From positions 1 to 39,293 of the forward strand of contig NZ_RJVR01000300.1 of the NCBI RefSeq assembly GCF_003999195.1: a stretch of 39,293 nt of DNA. Reading direction: 5' to 3'. This stretch comes from Streptomyces soli. GTDB lineage: Bacteria; Actinomycetota; Actinomycetes; Streptomycetales; Streptomycetaceae. The translations under genes and the position numbers were made by a program. The notes beneath the pieces are model-generated. The model searched no databases. It was not told the DNA's origin and was given only the letters and a program-made list of their open reading frames with translations. This document shows, piece by piece, positions 36,574-39,293 of the stretch (within the stretch, counting starts at the first letter, position 1; each line of letters begins with the position of its first letter).

Positions 36574-37947
36574 TCAGCCCGCGTACGCCTTGGCGGCGTC
36601 CGCTTCCAGCTTCGACTGGGTGCCGGAGATGTCGCTCGGGTTCTTCAGGAAGGTCTGCAGATCCGCCCACTCGCCCTTGCCCGCGGTGCCGCCGAACGCG
36701 GCCGGGGCCTGGTCGGACATGTCGAACCGGAAGTCGTCGCCCGCCGCGACCAGGGCCTTGGCAATGGCCTTGGACACCTCGTCCGGGTAGGCGGACAGCT
36801 CCAGCGACTTGTTCGGCGACACGAAGCCGCCGGAGGACGCCCACACCTTCGCCGCGTCGGCCGAGGCCAGGAACGTCAGAAACGCCTGCGCGCCCTTGGA
36901 GCTCTTCAGCGCCACCCCGACGTCGCCGCCGCTGACCACCGGTGCCTTGCCGCTGCCGACCGCCGGGAACGGGAAGACCTTGGCGTTCGTGCCGACCTTC
37001 GCGGTGGTGTTGTCCTTGATGAAGGAGCCGACGAAATCGCCCTCGTACACCATGGCAGCCTTCGGCGGATTGCCGGTGAAGGTCTGCGTGACCGACTTCG
37101 GGAAGTCGGTGTTGAGCGCGCCGCTCTGTCCGCCGGCGACCAGATCCTTGTTGCCGAAGAGCTGCGCGAGCGTGGTGAGCGCCTGCTTGACCGAGGCGTC
37201 GGTCCACTTGATCTTGTGCGCGGCGAGCTGGTCGTACTTCTCGGGTCCGGCCTGGGAGAGATAGATGTTCTCGAACCAGTCGGTGAGCGTCCAGCCGTCG
37301 GCGCCGCCGACCGACACGGCCGGTGTGCCCGACTCGAAGAGCGTCTGGGCCGTCTTCAGGAAGTCGGCCCACGTCGTGGGCGTCGAGGAGAGGCCCGCGG
37401 TCTCGAAGGCGCTGGTGTTGTACCAGACCAGCGACTTGTTCGCGGCCTTGGCATAGACGCCGTACTGCTTGCCCTGGTAGGCGCCGAGATCCACCCAGCC
37501 CTTGGAGAAGTTCTTGTCCAACTGCGCCTGGACGCTGCTGTCGACCGGCTTCAGCCACCCCTTCGCGGCGAACTGCCGCAGCACGCCCACCTGCGGAAGG
37601 AACGCCACGTCCGGCGGCTGGCCGCCCTCGATCTTGGAACCGAGGAAGGTGGACACGTTGTCGCCGGTCGGCACGAAGCTCACGCTCGCGCCGGTGCGCT
37701 TCTCGAACTCGTTGATCACCTTCAGGAAGTTCTTCTGCTCAGGGCCCGTCCACACGGCCGCGACCTCGAGCTTCTGCCCATTCAGGCTGGGCAGGGTGAC
37801 GCTGCCGCTTCCGCTGCTGGCGGAGGATCCGCCGCCGGTCTTGTTGTCGTTTCCGCTGCCGCCGCAGCCCGCGGCTGCCGCGGTCAGCGTGGCCGCCGCC
37901 ACCGCACCGATGATCACTCTGCGCGTACGCCTGCTGGATGTTCGCAT
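36574..37947 (-). CDS. Sugar ABC transporter substrate-binding lipoprotein (AglE-like)
   Basis: The protein has 457 residues. The signal peptide has an Arg-rich start (SSRRTRR), a hydrophobic core and the lipobox AAAGC with Cys28; position -3 is Ala rather than Leu. A Gly/Ser linker precedes the extracellular solute-binding domain (family 1). AVWTGPEQKNFLKVINEFE and GGQPPDVAFLPQVG resemble the alpha-glucoside-binding AglE group, so an alpha-glucoside or oligosaccharide substrate is plausible but unproven. ATG 37947 is the first of three cotranscribed genes (binding protein, then the MalF- and MalG-type permeases). The ATPase is presumably a shared MsiK-type protein encoded elsewhere. Confidence 0.93.
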   Translation of the reverse strand: MRTSSRRTRRVIIGAVAAATLTAAAAGCGGSGNDNKTGGGSSASSGSGSVTLPSLNGQKLEVAAVWTGPEQKNFLKVINEFEKRTGASVSFVPTGDNVSTFLGSKIEGGQPPDVAFLPQVGVLRQFAAKGWLKPVDSSVQAQLDKNFSKGWVDLGAYQGKQYGVYAKAANKSLVWYNTSAFETAGLSSTPTTWADFLKTAQTLFESGTPAVSVGGADGWTLTDWFENIYLSQAGPEKYDQLAAHKIKWTDASVKQALTTLAQLFGNKDLVAGGQSGALNTDFPKSVTQTFTGNPPKAAMVYEGDFVGSFIKDNTTAKVGTNAKVFPFPAVGSGKAPVVSGGDVGVALKSSKGAQAFLTFLASADAAKVWASSGGFVSPNKSLELSAYPDEVSKAIAKALVAAGDDFRFDMSDQAPAAFGGTAGKGEWADLQTFLKNPSDISGTQSKLEADAAKAYAG

Positions 37948-38024
37948 CTGCCTGCCATCCCCTCAGCGCGGATCCGCGCACGCCGCAGTCTTCGCTGGGC
38001 GTCCCGTCCCCGCGTCATCCGCTT

Positions 38025-38037
38025 ACGCGTTGCGCGT
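38025..38037 (-). promoter_or_regulatory. Candidate operator upstream of the ABC operon
   Basis: ACGCG-TTG-CGCGT forms a 13-bp inverted repeat, 78-90 bases upstream of the binding-protein start. Sugar operons of this type are usually controlled by LacI-family repressors, but the centre here is not the typical CG, and no reliable -10/-35 was found. Confidence 0.25.
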
Positions 38038-38170
38038 CAGTCCTATGCCCTGTCTGTGAGCGGCCGCAATACCGCGTGCGCGGTGGTCCGTTGGATCGTG
38101 ACCTTGACGTGATCCCCCGGGTTGGGGGTAGGCCGTCCACTTGAGGGGAGCGAAGCGAGGTGGGGACCCC

Positions 38171-38204
38171 CTCCCAGCCGCCAGGCTGGGGGAGGACCCC
38201 CAGC
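38171..38204. terminator. Overlapping GC hairpins in a streptomycete-type intergenic element
   Basis: CTCCCAGCC (38171-38179) can pair with GGCTGGG (38184-38190), or GCTGGGGG (38185-38192) with CCCCCAGC (38197-38204); the two stems exclude each other. The flanks carry GGGGAGCGAAGCGAGG (38136-38151) and GGGGACCCC (38162-38170). The block lies about 36-70 bases downstream of the beta-propeller gene on the minus strand and probably terminates it. Confidence 0.6.
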
Positions 38205-38239
38205 GGAACGTTCTCCCACAACCCGGTGGGACCGGGAAG

Positions 38240-39293
38240 TCAGCTCCCCGTGGCCCGGGCTAGGGTGCCGTCCGCGCGGCGGATGTATACGGCGACCTTC
38301 CCGCCGGAGGCACTGGCGCCGGCCGCTGAGGTCGAACGGGAGGGGACGTCGGTGAGGGTCCAGCCGGAGGCGGTGTGGACGGCCTGGGTCAGGCCGCCGC
38401 CGTCCGTGGGGGCGTAGACGTGGAGCGTGGAGCCGGTGGCCACGGGCTCGGGGCGGCCGGTGGTGGCGAGGCCGTCGACGAGCTCGGAGGGGCGCCAGGC
38501 GCCGTTGACGTAGGGGAGGCGGAGGACGGCGCCGTCGGCCTTGCGGACGACGAAGGCGTCCAGTGAGCCCTCGCGGAGGGAGACGAGGCCGGGGGCGGCG
38601 GTGATGCGGCCGGCAGTGGGGACGAGGGCCCAGGCGTTCCAGCGGCCGTCGACCACGGAGGCGGTGACGAGGTCGCCGCCGACACGGCCGACGAGGTCGA
38701 TACGGCCCGGCTCGGAGGACGCCGCGGCGGGGGCGGAGTCGAACGTGGTGCGCTGGTCGACCTGGTACCACCCGGACCACGTGCCGGAGGCGAGCGTACG
38801 GCGGTAGAGCAGGTGGTCGGTGCCCAGCGCGAAGAGGTCGAGCTGGCCGCTGCTCGCGGAGACCACCGCGGGGTCGTCGAGGACGCTTATGCCGGGAAGC
38901 CGGTGCCAGGTGCCGTTGTAGTACCAGACGCTCTTGTCGGCGCCGCGCGCGAAGACGTACGTCGTCCCGGCGAAACCGATCGCACGAGGCCCACCGGTCA
39001 ACTTGACCCCCGGCGAGGGCAGCGCGCTGAAGGAGGACCACTTCGACAGTACGGACGTGGTCGTCGTGGTCGTGGTCTCCGCCGAGTCGACCGCGCCCTG
39101 CGGGGACGCGGCGCCCGCGGTGGGCGCGGTCGGGGTGCTGCTGGGCTGCTGGTCGTCGCGGGTGGTGGAGCCGGAGCCGTTGTCGTCGCTGCTGCCGGAG
39201 GCGACGGCCCAGCCGCCGAGCCCGGCGGCGACCAGCGCCGCGGCGGCGGCCGCGCCGAGCTTGACGCGGCGTCGGCGCAACGCGTCCGGGACG
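38240..39293 (-). CDS. Membrane-anchored beta-propeller (PLL-like) protein, 5' end outside window
   Basis: The frame is open from the stop at 38240 to the right edge; upstream codons at the edge read VPDALRRRR, so the true start lies outside. After a basic cytoplasmic stretch there is one hydrophobic helix (GAAAAAALVAAGLGGWAVA), a Ser/Thr/Pro/Gln-rich extracellular stalk, then about 260 residues of repeated blades (for example YVFARGADKSVWYYNGTWH, then DLFALGTDHLLYRR). These resemble PLL-like fucose-binding lectin or sialidase-type propellers. The protein is probably extracellular on a single anchor. Ligand and function are unknown. Whether a kinase or other domain precedes the helix cannot be seen. 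Confidence 0.75.
   Translation of the reverse strand, partial: VPDALRRRRVKLGAAAAAALVAAGLGGWAVASGSSDDNGSGSTTRDDQQPSSTPTAPTAGAASPQGAVDSAETTTTTTTSVLSKWSSFSALPSPGVKLTGGPRAIGFAGTTYVFARGADKSVWYYNGTWHRLPGISVLDDPAVVSASSGQLDLFALGTDHLLYRRTLASGTWSGWYQVDQRTTFDSAPAAASSEPGRIDLVGRVGGDLVTASVVDGRWNAWALVPTAGRITAAPGLVSLREGSLDAFVVRKADGAVLRLPYVNGAWRPSELVDGLATTGRPEPVATGSTLHVYAPTDGGGLTQAVHTASGWTLTDVPSRSTSAAGASASGGKVAVYIRRADGTLARATGS

Overview
The window looks like a stretch of actinomycete core chromosome, most likely Streptomycetaceae (Streptomyces or a close relative). The DNA is very GC-rich with strongly GC-biased third positions. Several gene groups are typical of actinomycetes: mtnA-mtrA-mtrB-lpqB, a long hpf followed by a LuxR-type response regulator and secA, a giant NAD-dependent glutamate dehydrogenase, and sugar ABC transporter genes without their own ATPase. 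All of this is read from sequence and family knowledge; no database search was possible.

Left part (1-6.5 kb): the 3' end of a 5S rRNA and its terminator, then five minus-strand genes running from 6541 down to 1103. These encode a multi-pass membrane protein, DUF4129, DUF4350, a MoxR AAA+ ATPase and a DUF58 protein. Downstream of them, also on the minus strand, is an Erm-type 23S rRNA methyltransferase. It is preceded by a putative promoter, a 24-codon leader peptide and a GC hairpin. The Erm reading frame has no start codon ahead of its conserved N-terminus. A one-base length change in a C4 run at 916-919 would repair it. I consider this promoter/leader/erm arrangement the most interesting item in the window.

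Middle part (6.7-22.6 kb): mtnA, the MtrA/MtrB two-component system with its lipoprotein LpqB, a ComFC-type phosphoribosyltransferase preceded by two tandem DnaA boxes, hibernation factor HPF, an orphan response regulator, a YcaQ/AlkX-type DNA glycosylase, a GNAT acetyltransferase, SecA, an Rv3235-like protein, a DUF6912-like protein, a HAD hydrolase, a LuxR helix-turn-helix remnant and a DJ-1/PfpI protein. Several of these genes have a -10-like hexamer placed so that transcription would begin at the start codon (leaderless mRNAs).

Right part (22.9-39.3 kb): NAD-glutamate dehydrogenase with a perfect 16-bp palindrome at its promoter, then an all minus-strand region. In transcription order from the right edge this holds a truncated membrane-anchored beta-propeller protein, an AglE-like sugar-binding lipoprotein with two permeases (the first carrying an extracellular SdrD/Cna-B-like insertion), two tandem paralogous fusions of a GT2 glycosyltransferase and a CDP-glycerol glycerophosphotransferase (wall teichoic-acid type), and a polytopic membrane protein that overlaps the end of gdh. 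No mobile element, CRISPR array or tRNA was seen.
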